From positions 62,001 through 126,000 of the forward strand of contig JAEYLX010000032.1 of assembly GCA_023407575.1 (NCBI GenBank): DNA of 64,000 bases. The letters are read 5' to 3'. This document shows, in pieces, positions 17,619 to 25,263 of the stretch (the stretch's first letter is position 1; every line of letters starts with the position of its first letter). The stretch is from Bacillota bacterium. Lineage in GTDB: Bacteria > Bacillota > Clostridia > Lachnospirales > Lachnospiraceae. Under the pieces are notes generated by a model. The model did no database searches. It was not told where the DNA came from and worked only from the letters and a program-made list of their open reading frames with translations. The position numbers and the translations under genes are program-made.

Positions 17619-18143
17619 TTAGTAGTTTTCATTACAAGTAAAATGTAAATGTTTTAACTTCCTTTTATACCTCCGCGAATGAAAGGTCTCGGCTAAGGAA
17701 CAGAATTTGTCAACCATGCATACCAGAAAGGCTTCTTTACTGCGAGGATATCTTCGAAATGTTAAGGGCCACATATGATGTTCAATAATATCAGCTTCCG
17801 TCGCGTTTAAGGTAACGAGTTTACTAGCATTATCCAGTGCACATCTGGCATGAGAAAAACCATGTAATCTATGACTGTGATGTGGAATATGCCAGTCATA
17901 TAAGTAGAAGTCGTGTAGCATTGCACCACGAATTAGGCTTTTATAATTGAAATGACCAGGTAATGCTTTTGCCATACGGTAACTGCAATAAGCGACCATT
18001 AGGCAATGTTCAAAAGTTGAAGTATCACCATGCTGTACATATTGGTGCATATCATGTAATTGCTTATATTGAAGTAATTCTTTGATGATGTCTTTGAATT
18101 CCTGTGCTATTTCAGGCGTTATTACAGAAGGAGATGAATTCAT
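17619..18143 (-). CDS. HD-domain phosphohydrolase-like protein
   Basis: 174-residue HD-superfamily protein. Metal ligands are likely H46 in FEHCLMVA, H77/D78 in RGAMLHDFY and further histidines in DWHIPHHSHRLHGFSHA. This H...HD...D pattern suggests hydrolysis of a nucleotide or related phosphoester; many such clostridial proteins are uncharacterised. It begins 34 bp after the OhrR-like regulator on the same strand, so the two may be cotranscribed. No membrane segment is present. The family is sure, the substrate is not. Confidence 0.72.
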   Translation of the reverse strand: MNSSPSVITPEIAQEFKDIIKELLQYKQLHDMHQYVQHGDTSTFEHCLMVAYCSYRMAKALPGHFNYKSLIRGAMLHDFYLYDWHIPHHSHRLHGFSHARCALDNASKLVTLNATEADIIEHHMWPLTFRRYPRSKEAFLVCMVDKFCSLAETFHSRRYKRKLKHLHFTCNENY

Positions 18144-18177
18144 CTGTAGGTCCTTTCTGTTATAGTAGTTTTATTGA

Positions 18178-18684
18178 CTATGCATTTTCCGCGGGTTGTT
18201 CTGCTTCAAGCTTCCTCATCATTTCGTGAAGACCATCCAGTAATCCTTTTGAGTACTCAGGTGTAAGATCTAAGGTGCAGATAAGGCTAACCGGAAAATT
18301 AGCAGCCTCCAACTTAAATGCGTGTCCTTTCTCTGTTAATAGGATAAATACATTACGTTCATCACAGGAGCTTCTAGAGCGTTTAATATATTGTAGAGCT
18401 TCTAGTTTTTTTAACATAGGGGTTAGTGTACCTGAATCAAGATATAATCGTTTTCCCAAATCCTTTACTGTAATATTATCCTCTTCCCATAAGGCCATCA
18501 TAATAATATAACCTGTATAAGTAAGGCCAAAAGGATCTAATAAAGGTTTATATTTTTTTATAATTTCTTTGGAACATACATATAATGAAAAACAGAGCTG
18601 ATTTTCCAACCTAAGCATTTCATTGCAGTCTCCTCTGGATAGATTAATCAGGTCTGTGTTGTTAGTTTGGTCATTTACTTCCAT
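18178..18684 (-). CDS. OhrR-like MarR-family redox regulator
   Basis: 168-residue MarR winged-helix regulator. The N-terminal segment RLENQLCFSLYV places C31 exactly where OhrR has its peroxide-sensing cysteine. The DNA-binding part runs through KDLGKRLYLDSGTLTPMLKKL and the wing RSSCDERNVFI. OhrR proteins are derepressed when the cysteine is oxidised by organic peroxide or hypochlorite. Here the divergent neighbour is a nitroreductase-family gene rather than ohr, and a perfect OhrR-type operator lies in its promoter. A CXXC-like second cysteine in the wing (SSCDER) might give a disulfide-type sensor. Confidence 0.8.
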   Translation of the reverse strand: MEVNDQTNNTDLINLSRGDCNEMLRLENQLCFSLYVCSKEIIKKYKPLLDPFGLTYTGYIIMMALWEEDNITVKDLGKRLYLDSGTLTPMLKKLEALQYIKRSRSSCDERNVFILLTEKGHAFKLEAANFPVSLICTLDLTPEYSKGLLDGLHEMMRKLEAEQPAENA

Positions 18685-18713
18685 TTTGTAGCCTCGCTTT
18701 CCTTTTTAACAAA

Positions 18714-18741
18714 ACCATACAATTACTTTTATCTATGTCAA
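18714..18741 (-). promoter_or_regulatory. Promoter of the OhrR-like gene
   Basis: On the minus strand TTGACA (18736-18741) is followed after 16 bp by TATGGT (18714-18719). A TACAATT half-site (18718-18724) overlaps the -10, which would allow autoregulation. Confidence 0.45.
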
Positions 18742-18845
18742 GTGAAACGATTTGTTGTTTCATCCGGTTTTATATGACTATAATTGTTGAATTAACATCT
18801 TTTTATCCATTGTAAGCAGTTATTAAAAAAATGTCAATCAAAGTA

Positions 18846-18883
18846 TTGACAAATACAATTTATTATAATACAATTCAATTGTA
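18846..18883 (+). promoter_or_regulatory. Nitroreductase promoter overlapped by an OhrR-type operator
   Basis: TTGACA (18846-18851) is 17 bp from TACAAT (18869-18874). The -10 is part of the perfect palindrome TACAATTCAATTGTA (18869-18883), which matches the Bacillus OhrR operator core TACAATT-n-AATTGTA. Bound repressor would block the promoter. Confidence 0.8.
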
Positions 18884-18978
18884 AACAATTTAAATTAATT
18901 TTTATTACATATACATAAATGGAGCAAAATCTCCAAATGTTAATTATTACAGTATGCGTTAGGAAAGGAATAATAATT

Positions 18979-19578
18979 ATGTCAAAGAATTTTAAAGAGG
19001 TTATTGAGAACCGTAGATCATTTTATGCTATTTCAAAAGAGTCACCAGTATCAGAGAAAGAAATCCAAGAAATTGTAGAACATTCTGTTAAATACGTACC
19101 ATCTAGCTTTAACTCACAGAGTGCAAGAGCTGTTGTATTGTTTGGGGCACAACATGATAAGTTATGGGATACAACGACAGAAGTATTAAGAAAAATTGTA
19201 CCGGCAGATTCCTTTGCATCAACTGCGGAGAAAATGAATGCTTTTAAGAGTGGTTTTGGAACTGTTCTATTCTTTGAAGATCAGGCTGTTGTAGAAGGAC
19301 TACAGGCACAGTTTGAATTATACAAGGATAATTTCCCGATTTGGTCTCTTGAATCCTCCGGTATGCTACAATTCACAGTTTGGGCAGCTTTAGAGGAAGC
19401 AGGTCTTGGAGCATCCTTGCAGCACTATAACCCACTGATTGATGAGCAGGTAAGTGCAGAATGGAAGTTACCAGCAAGCTGGAAGCTATTAGGACAGATG
19501 CCATTTGGTAAGCCGGTGGCACAACCTGGAGAGAAGGCATTCTCACCAGTAAGCGATAGAGTAAAAGTATTTTCATAA
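18979..19578 (+). CDS. Nitroreductase-family flavoprotein
   Basis: 199-residue FMN-dependent oxidoreductase of the small nitroreductase fold. The FMN-binding N-terminus is ENRRSFYAIS, PSSFNSQSARAV is the second conserved block and AALEEAGLGASLQHY is the dimer/FMN helix. It resembles the HBN1/YodC-like subgroup. The start at 18979 is chosen because AGGAAAGG sits upstream; an ATG at 18919 lacks a ribosome-binding site. With its OhrR-type operator and divergent OhrR-like gene it is likely induced by organic peroxides or electrophiles, detoxifying quinones or nitro compounds. The substrate is inferred. Confidence 0.83.
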   Translation: MSKNFKEVIENRRSFYAISKESPVSEKEIQEIVEHSVKYVPSSFNSQSARAVVLFGAQHDKLWDTTTEVLRKIVPADSFASTAEKMNAFKSGFGTVLFFEDQAVVEGLQAQFELYKDNFPIWSLESSGMLQFTVWAALEEAGLGASLQHYNPLIDEQVSAEWKLPASWKLLGQMPFGKPVAQPGEKAFSPVSDRVKVFS

Positions 19579-19652
19579 GAAAGATAATTATATTGTAAAC
19601 ATAACCTTGTATATTAAGAAAGGTTAGCTGCAATATAATTAATATAAATATA

Positions 19653-19680
19653 GGAGGGCGGATATCCGTCCTTCTTTTTT
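19653..19680 (+). terminator. Nitroreductase terminator
   Basis: GGGCGGAT pairs with ATCCGTCC (one G-T pair) and is followed by TTCTTTTTT. Confidence 0.6.
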
Positions 19681-19800
19681 CGTCGTCAATATAACAGAGT
19701 TCAAAATCAACTCTTTTTTCCAATTTGCAAATTATTCTTTTCTATTTCTAGAATTCTTGTTATAATCAAGAAAGCAAAATGTTAAAAGGAGGGTATGACA

Positions 19801-20430
19801 GTGGAACTTCGTGATGAAAAATATTATGTATATGTTACGTTTTTTACGACGAATACCTATATGGGAAAATTGATTCGTTTTTCTACGCGCAATCAGTATA
19901 GCCATGTTACGATTTCTTTTGATGCATCTTTAAGCAAAATGTACTCCTTTGCCCGTTATCATGTTAATTCTCCTATTTCAGGAGGATTTGTAGTAGAAGA
20001 GCCTGAACGATATTTAAACAATAATGGAGATGTTCAAATAAAATTATGTAAAATACCATTAGAAAAAGACGAATACCATAGAATGGTAAAAGAGTTTACT
20101 TATTTTCAGGAAAATAAAGAGCAAATGCTTTATAATACGTTGAATGCAGTTCTGTCTCTTCTTAAAATAAAGTTAGACATGAAGGATTCTTATACCTGTT
20201 TGGAGTTTGTGACTTACCTGCTGCATATGAATAACATTCATGCTATAAGGGAATTGGAACGAAGACTTGATCAATATTTGGTATACACAGGTAGTTTTCG
20301 AGAAATAGTGAAGAAGAAGAGAGAAGCAAATAAAGAAGACGAATACTTTATGAAGCGCCATCGAATTGGTGTAGTTACGGATACTGTATTTCATTTTCAA
20401 AAGATAATGCTCCGGCTAATAAGAGCATAA
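19801..20430 (+). CDS. Permuted NlpC/P60-like (YiiX/YebB-type) cysteine hydrolase
   Basis: 209-residue protein with the circularly permuted papain-like order, histidine first: H35 in RNQYSHVTISFD and C133 in DSYTCLEFVTYLL. Such proteins (YiiX, YebB, LRAT-related) act on amide or ester bonds, but few have known substrates. The GTG at 19801 is chosen as the start: the AAGGAGGG site ends at 19793, so the in-frame ATG at 19795 is too close while GTG is at 7 bp. There is no signal peptide. It lies 61 bp before ogt and may share its transcript. The function is uncertain. Confidence 0.65.
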   Translation: MELRDEKYYVYVTFFTTNTYMGKLIRFSTRNQYSHVTISFDASLSKMYSFARYHVNSPISGGFVVEEPERYLNNNGDVQIKLCKIPLEKDEYHRMVKEFTYFQENKEQMLYNTLNAVLSLLKIKLDMKDSYTCLEFVTYLLHMNNIHAIRELERRLDQYLVYTGSFREIVKKKREANKEDEYFMKRHRIGVVTDTVFHFQKIMLRLIRA

Positions 20431-20491
20431 ACTCCTTTTATATAGAAAAAATCTTATCGAGATACCAAAGATAAAAGAAAGGAAGCGATTT

Positions 20492-21004
20492 ATGAATCAA
20501 GCATACATATATGACTCAAAGTTAGGTAAAATATTGATAGCAGAAGATGGGAATGGTGTTAGTAAAGTAAGTATATTAACCGACCCTGTACTTTCTGATA
20601 TGACGTCAGAATATATTCACCAAGACACAACCTATCAATTAATGGAGACACCTTTGTTAAAGGAAGCTTCCATGCAGCTTAATGAGTATTTTGAAGGAAA
20701 ACGAACGGAATTTAGTATTAAATTGAATCCAAAGGGTACAGAATTTCAAAAGAAGGTTTGGGAGGCATTAACCACCATTCCATATGGAGAAACCCGTAGC
20801 TATATACAGATTGCAAAGCAAATTGGCAACGAAAAGGCAAGCAGGGCAGTTGGAAGTGCAAACCATAATAATCCAATCCCTTATATCATTCCTTGTCATC
20901 GTGTCATTGGAGCAAACGGAAAGCTTGTCGGATATGCTTATGGATTATCTATGAAAGAAAAACTGTTAAAGATGGAACAAGAAAGGAAGAATGCACATGA
21001 ATAA
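20492..21004 (+). CDS. ogt: Methylated-DNA-[protein]-cysteine S-methyltransferase
   Basis: 170-residue suicide repair protein that removes methyl groups from O6-methylguanine. The acceptor thiol is C135 in the invariant PCHRVIG, preceded by the helix-turn-helix region SRAVGSANHNNPIP that flips the base. The N-terminal half is the short ribonuclease-H-like domain usual for Ogt/AdaB. It overlaps the start of pepF by a few bases, so translation may be coupled. The call is secure. Confidence 0.93.
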   Translation: MNQAYIYDSKLGKILIAEDGNGVSKVSILTDPVLSDMTSEYIHQDTTYQLMETPLLKEASMQLNEYFEGKRTEFSIKLNPKGTEFQKKVWEALTTIPYGETRSYIQIAKQIGNEKASRAVGSANHNNPIPYIIPCHRVIGANGKLVGYAYGLSMKEKLLKMEQERKNAHE

Positions 21005-22754
21005 GGAATGGTCTTTGGACGTCCTATACAAAGGTTATGAGGATGAGAATTATAAAAAAGATAAGGAATTACTGCCACAAATCATAAAGGAAATGGCAGA
21101 TTTTAGTGAAACCTTAACTACAGTAGAAAATGAGGAAGAAGCTTTAAATAAGGCGATTGATTATATGGAGCAGTTTCAGCGCTTGGGACAGAAACTAGGA
21201 GATTATATTTCTTTTCTCCAGTCTGTAAATACCTCGGATTCTCAAACTGCAAATGAGATGAATAATTTTGAAAAACAAATTAGCTTATCTACAAAACCCC
21301 TTGCAGTTCTTACAAAATTTATTGCCCGAATTGAACATCCAGAAGCTTACTACGATAAAAATCCTAAACTCAAGGAATATGATTATTTATTATCAGAACT
21401 TAAAAAAGAGGCAGAACATTTATTAAGTGATGAGGTAGAAGAGGTAGTTGCTAAGCTTAATATCTCTGCAGCTTCAGCTTGGGGAAATATGCAAAGTTTC
21501 CTTACATCTTCACTGGAAGTGGAATACCGTGATAGCGTGATAACACTTTCTGAAGTAAGAAATAAAGCATATGAAGAAGATGCGAATGTAAGAAAAGATG
21601 CTTTTGTTGCAGAAGTGAAGGCACTCGAAAAGATTAAGGATGCCATCAGTTATTCTTTAAATAATATAAAGACACAGGTGAATACCATCAGTGATTTAAG
21701 AAAATATGAGTCTCCTTTAGATATGACACTTATAAAATCCAAGATGAAAAGAGGAACCTTGGAGGCACTTCTTGAGGCAATTCGTGAGTATTTACCAGCT
21801 TTCCATAGATATTTAAAACAAAAGGCGAAGCTTCTTGGTCATGAAGGTGGGCTCCCTTGGTATGATTTATTTGCACCTATGGGAGAAAGTAACAGAACGT
21901 TTAGCACAGAAGAATCTAAAGAATATTTATTAAAACATTTTAGTAAATTTTCTAAAGATCTTGCCGACATGGTGGAAGAAGCTTATGACAAAGAGTGGAT
22001 TGATTTCTTCCCTAGAAAAGGTAAAGTAGGTGGAGCTTACTGTGCGAACTTGCCTTATGTGAAACAGAGTAGAATACTTACGAACTTTACTGGATCCTTA
22101 AGTGATGTAGTAACTCTAGCGCATGAGTTAGGTCATGCATACCATGGATTTAACATTCAAGAGCATTTACCATTAAATTGTGATTACAGCATGCCAGTTG
22201 CAGAAACAGCATCTACCTTTAATGAAGCACTTATTATGGAGGCTGCTATTAACGAAGCAGAAGGTAAGGAGAAGGCTGCTCTTATTGAAAGTCAGCTACA
22301 GGATTTTACACAGATTATCTGTGATATCTATTCCAGATATTTATTTGAATCCGAAGTATTTGAAAAATCCAAAACTGGTTTCTTATTCGCTGATGAGTTA
22401 AAAGAGATTATGATACAAGCACAGAAAACAGCTTATGGAGATGGACTGGATCACGACCAATTACATCCATATATGTGGGTACTCAAGGGACATTATTATT
22501 CGGATGCAGTAAGTTTCTATAACTTCCCATATGCTTTTGGTGGATTATTTGCACGTGGTCTTTATGAGAAATATAAATCCGAAGGTGAAAGCTTTGTACC
22601 AAAATACAAAGAATTATTAAGGTCAACTACCATTAAGAGTGTGGAAGATACTGCACTTGTAGCTGGTATAAATCTTGAAGATCCACAATTCTGGAGAACT
22701 AGTTTAAAATCAGTGGAAGGCCTAATTGATCAATATATTGAGCTAACAAAATAA
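20997..22754 (+). CDS. pepF: M3-family oligoendopeptidase F
   Basis: 585-residue cytosolic zinc endopeptidase that cleaves medium-length peptides. The metal site is HELGHAYHG (H376, H380) with the downstream glutamate in ETASTFNEALI. The C-terminal helix-rich region with PYAFGGLFARGLYE is typical of PepF. The start at 20997 is preferred over 20991 because AAAGGAAG gives better spacing; both overlap the end of ogt. A strong terminator follows, so the unit ends here. Length and motifs are normal. Confidence 0.9.
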   Translation: MNKEWSLDVLYKGYEDENYKKDKELLPQIIKEMADFSETLTTVENEEEALNKAIDYMEQFQRLGQKLGDYISFLQSVNTSDSQTANEMNNFEKQISLSTKPLAVLTKFIARIEHPEAYYDKNPKLKEYDYLLSELKKEAEHLLSDEVEEVVAKLNISAASAWGNMQSFLTSSLEVEYRDSVITLSEVRNKAYEEDANVRKDAFVAEVKALEKIKDAISYSLNNIKTQVNTISDLRKYESPLDMTLIKSKMKRGTLEALLEAIREYLPAFHRYLKQKAKLLGHEGGLPWYDLFAPMGESNRTFSTEESKEYLLKHFSKFSKDLADMVEEAYDKEWIDFFPRKGKVGGAYCANLPYVKQSRILTNFTGSLSDVVTLAHELGHAYHGFNIQEHLPLNCDYSMPVAETASTFNEALIMEAAINEAEGKEKAALIESQLQDFTQIICDIYSRYLFESEVFEKSKTGFLFADELKEIMIQAQKTAYGDGLDHDQLHPYMWVLKGHYYSDAVSFYNFPYAFGGLFARGLYEKYKSEGESFVPKYKELLRSTTIKSVEDTALVAGINLEDPQFWRTSLKSVEGLIDQYIELTK

Positions 22755-22773
22755 AATTGTAAAATAAAATATG

Positions 22774-22812
22774 AGCTTCAAAATGAGTTTTTACTTGTTT
22801 TGAAGCTTTTTT
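22774..22812 (+). terminator. pepF terminator
   Basis: AGCTTCAAAA/TTTTGAAGCT stem with a 14-nt loop and a run of T. The remaining gap to 23065 is AT-rich, and I see no clear element in it. Confidence 0.85.
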
Positions 22813-23065
22813 ATATTATAGGAAATTGCTGGTTTCATTACTTGTGTTATGTAATTTCGAGAATTAACAGATATAGATTCAAACAATTTCAAAATGAAAC
22901 TGTATGATAATAACGAAATGGGCAGAATAAGGAAGAAAAATATCACATAAAAGTATAAAAGCATCAAATACTATAAATGTAACATTAATAAGTCAAATGA
23001 GTCTTATATAGTAGAGTTAAGCTCATAAGATTTTAAGTTATATATTTTAAGAAAGGAGCAAAGAC

Positions 23066-23278
23066 ATGACTTTGATTAATCAAGAACCAGAGCTTCCAGT
23101 TGGCTTAGGTATGCGCATGGCGCTTGATATGAAAGCGATGACTAAATTTGCGAATTTATCCGAAGAGGAGAAAAAGCAGTTAATCAACTATGTAGAAGGT
23201 TCGACAACAGGCGAGGAAGCTAAGAATAGAATTTCAGAAGTAATCAGTAATCTTCATAATGGGGAGTCCTTCCGGTAA
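23066..23278 (+). CDS. Small conserved-looking protein, unknown function
   Basis: 70-residue protein with a good ribosome-binding site (AAGAAAGGAGC) seven bases before ATG. The N-terminal half is rich in Met and Leu (GLGMRMALDMKAM), and the second half is an amphipathic, charged helical segment (LSEEEKKQLINYV, then EEAKNRISEVISNLHNG). There are no cysteines, signal peptide or transmembrane segment. The C-terminus loosely recalls the short tail of YdeI/OmpD-associated proteins, too weakly to assign. It is single, between pepF and a convergent DegV gene. I do not recognise it. Confidence 0.6.
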   Translation: MTLINQEPELPVGLGMRMALDMKAMTKFANLSEEEKKQLINYVEGSTTGEEAKNRISEVISNLHNGESFR

Positions 23279-23388
23279 TAGCCGGAGATGGGAATTTAGT
23301 TTGAGAATACCAATTACATCCTAATAACGGTTTTAAATAAAATAATAGTAAGCGGAAATAATAACAACTATACGTAGGAAAAGTAAAA

Positions 23389-23424
23389 CGGACTGTTGCA
23401 AAAGAATACTTTTGTAGCGGTCCG
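23389..23424. terminator. Bidirectional terminator between small ORF and DegV gene
   Basis: A 16-bp stem with several G-U pairs (CGGACTGTTGCAAAAG / CTTTTGTAGCGGTCCG) and a 4-nt loop, with AAAA before and TTT after. Confidence 0.65.
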
Positions 23425-23480
23425 TTTAAATGCATCCATATATATTTAGTTTAAAGCTTTTATTACAAAATCATTCTAGC

Positions 23481-24350
23481 TTATCTTTCTGTACCCATAA
23501 AGAATAGAGCAACAGTACCAGGACCAGAATGTGCTCCGATGGTAGGACTTACAAAATGGATTAAGTTTTCTTTAATTCCAAAACGTTCTTGAACAAGGTC
23601 AGCAACGAACTGTGCATCTTCAAGACAATCACCGTGACTAATAAATACGATTTCATTTTGAGTATTATCTTCTTTCACGCGCACTTCCATCTGATCAACT
23701 AATGCGGTCAGAGCTTTTTTCCTACCTCTTACATTGTGTAAGGGAATAAGCTTACCATCATTGTTCACATAGAGAATTGGTTTTACATTAATTAAGGTAC
23801 CAATAATTGCACTAGCCTTGGAAACTCTTCCACCACGATGCAAGTGAAAAAGGTCGTCTACAGTGAAGAGGTGGCATAGATTAAGTTTGTTTTGTTCCAA
23901 CCATTCTGCTGCTTCCTCAATCGTTGAACCATTTTCTTTTAGCTGGACTGCCTTATGTACCAGCAAACCTTCACCAAGTGAAGCACAAAGGGAATCAATG
24001 ACAATGATTTTTGCATCTTTACGTTCGTCGCAGAGTTCTCTGGCTACCGTAGCTGCAACAGAACAACTACCACTAAGAGCGGAGGAAAAGGCGATGTGCA
24101 AAACATCATAACCTTGTTCTAATAATCCAGTAAAGATTGTTCTGGCATGTTCGGGATTTACTGCCATAGTAGTAGGAAGAGCACCTTGTCTCATAATATT
24201 ATAAAATTCGGTCGGTGTTAATTTGTTTTCATCTCCGTAAATAGTTCCATTTAAATTGTAATATAAGGGCAGGAGGCTAACGTTATGCTTCTGCAAATAA
24301 TCTTCCGGTAAATCGGAAGTGGTATCAGTCGTAATGATAAAGTTCTTCAT
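23481..24350 (-). CDS. DegV family fatty-acid-binding protein (second paralogue)
   Basis: 289-residue DegV protein: signature FIITTDTTSDLPEDYL, TTMAVNPEH loop, LHRGGRVSKASAIIG and a GAHSGPGTVALFF end. It is the same length as the protein at 10541-11410 but clearly diverged, so it may bind another acyl chain. As a FakB it would hand a fatty acid to FakA. The long leader holds two inverted repeats and an extended -10, suggesting regulated expression. It is monocistronic. Confidence 0.85.
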   Translation of the reverse strand: MKNFIITTDTTSDLPEDYLQKHNVSLLPLYYNLNGTIYGDENKLTPTEFYNIMRQGALPTTMAVNPEHARTIFTGLLEQGYDVLHIAFSSALSGSCSVAATVARELCDERKDAKIIVIDSLCASLGEGLLVHKAVQLKENGSTIEEAAEWLEQNKLNLCHLFTVDDLFHLHRGGRVSKASAIIGTLINVKPILYVNNDGKLIPLHNVRGRKKALTALVDQMEVRVKEDNTQNEIVFISHGDCLEDAQFVADLVQERFGIKENLIHFVSPTIGAHSGPGTVALFFMGTER

Positions 24351-24370
24351 TGCTTTTGTCAGTCCTTTCT

Positions 24371-24449
24371 TTTTGATTATTATATAATCTTAATCAAAAG
24401 ATTACTACCTCTTATTTAGGTAGTAATGATAACGATATGTCACATTATA
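24371..24449 (-). promoter_or_regulatory. degV leader: extended -10 and two inverted repeats
   Basis: On the minus strand TGTTATAAT (24444-24452 region) is an extended -10. Between it and the start codon lie ATTACTACCT/AGGTAGTAAT (24401-24427, 7-nt spacer) and TTTTGATTA/TAATCAAAA (24371-24399, 11-nt spacer). Either could be an operator or leader hairpin. Confidence 0.45.
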
Positions 24450-24505
24450 ACATACTATAAATGCTTGTTTCAATATGTATTATACCATAATAAGGAACAT
24501 ATTTT

Positions 24506-24523
24506 TGCAACAGTTGAGCCATA
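24506..24523 (+). repeat. Degenerate end of the palindromic repeat family
   Basis: The bases GCAACAGTTGAGCCATAA differ at a few positions from the terminal sequence of the element downstream, and look like a decayed end. Confidence 0.4.
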
Positions 24524-24547
24524 ATGGATTTATCTCTTTAATTTAGC

Positions 24548-24622
24548 TTTTATAACAGTTTAGCCCTACAAGATTTTGATACAATAAACATGTGAAAGCG
24601 TGCTTTCCCCTGCTTATTGAAA
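24548..24622 (+). repeat. Partial copy of the palindromic repeat element
   Basis: It begins with the same 18 bases as the complete copy (ending ACAGTTTAGCC) and contains a related hairpin (GAAAGC...GCTTTC followed by CCCTGCTTATTG). It then stops where the complete copy begins at 24623. It seems truncated or interrupted by the second copy. Confidence 0.6.
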
Positions 24623-24773
24623 TTTTATAACAGTTTAGCCATAAGCTCAATTCCGCTTCGCTGCATTTCGCTTAAGCAGAGCGCCCTACAAGGTTATACT
24701 ACAGTAAGCATTTGAAAGCAAGCTTTCCCCTGCTTATTGTAGTATAATCTTGCATGGCTAAACTGTTATAAAA
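24623..24773. mobile_element. MITE-like palindromic element, 151 bp
   Basis: Perfect 18-bp terminal inverted repeats lie at 24623-24640 and 24756-24773 (core ACAGTTTAGCC / GGCTAAACTGT). Inside are 22-nt arms at 24689-24710 and 24731-24752 that pair with two G-T pairs, and an inner GAAAGC-AA-GCTTTC hairpin. It encodes no protein. An isolated near-identical end occurs at 35158-35181. Such non-coding, self-complementary dispersed units resemble MITEs or REP-like elements. It lies 68 bp upstream of the SCIFF gene. No target-site duplication is evident. Confidence 0.6.
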
Positions 24774-24798
24774 AACTCTTTTCTTATTTGGATTATTA

Positions 24799-24807
24799 TG
24801 CTATAAT
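24799..24807 (+). promoter_or_regulatory. Extended -10 promoter of scfA
   Basis: TGCTATAAT (24799-24807), 34 bp before the start codon, has a TG extension; no clear -35 is present. It lies 26 bp beyond the end of the palindromic element. Confidence 0.55.
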
Positions 24808-24841
24808 ATGTAGAAGTAAAACGATGCTAAGGAGGCAAATC

Positions 24842-24982
24842 ATGAAGCATATCAAGACTTTGAACACAAGAAACCTCAAAGATACCTTGAAAAAGGGTGG
24901 TTGTGGAGAGTGTCAAACATCATGTCAGTCAGCTTGCAAGACATCCTGCACAGTTGGCAATCAGAGCTGTGAAAACAAATAG
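24842..24982 (+). CDS. scfA: SCIFF ribosomal peptide precursor (six cysteines in forty-five)
   Basis: 46-residue precursor of a modified peptide. After a leader (MKHIKTLNTRNLKDTLKKGG) come cysteines C21, C24, C28, C32, C36 and C43 in a Ser/Thr/Gln-rich core, the SCIFF pattern. The maturase ScfB forms thioether links from cysteine to a neighbouring residue. The start is ATG after AAGGAGGCAAATC; an upstream in-frame ATG at 24788 is ignored because the family leader begins at MKHI. The gene is too small for many annotators but is supported by scfB downstream. The biological role of SCIFF is not settled. Confidence 0.95.
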   Translation: MKHIKTLNTRNLKDTLKKGGCGECQTSCQSACKTSCTVGNQSCENK

Positions 24983-25067
24983 TTGAATGTACATAGAAGG
25001 TGACATAAGTCACCACGGAATGCACTATCTGAATCTGGTTCAGCATTTACATGAAATGACGAAACTG

Positions 25068-25108
25068 AAGGTGTCTTAAGATGAATGTGTGTCTTGAGGC
25101 ACCTTTTG
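25068..25108 (+). terminator. Internal terminator between scfA and scfB
   Basis: AAGGTGTCTTAAG and CTTGAGGCACCTT pair with G-U pairs and are followed by TTTTG. It probably makes the precursor mRNA more abundant than that of the maturase. Confidence 0.65.
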
Positions 25109-25117
25109 TATCATTTT

Positions 25118-25173
25118 GGGGCTGTCTTAAAATGTTCTTGGATATTTACCGAGGATCTTTTAAGTCAGTCCCC
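25118..25173 (+). other. Second hairpin in the scfA-scfB spacer
   Basis: The arms GGGGCTGTCTTAAAA and TTTTAAGTCAGTCCCC pair with one bulge. There is no T-run, so it may be an RNA-stability or folding element of the scfB leader. Confidence 0.4.
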
Positions 25174-25263
25174 ATTCGTTGTGAAATAAAAGCATTTTAA
25201 TCATGCGTACCGAAAGGTCGCGAGTTCTGCATTTATTTGCAGTATAGTTAGGGAGGAATAACT

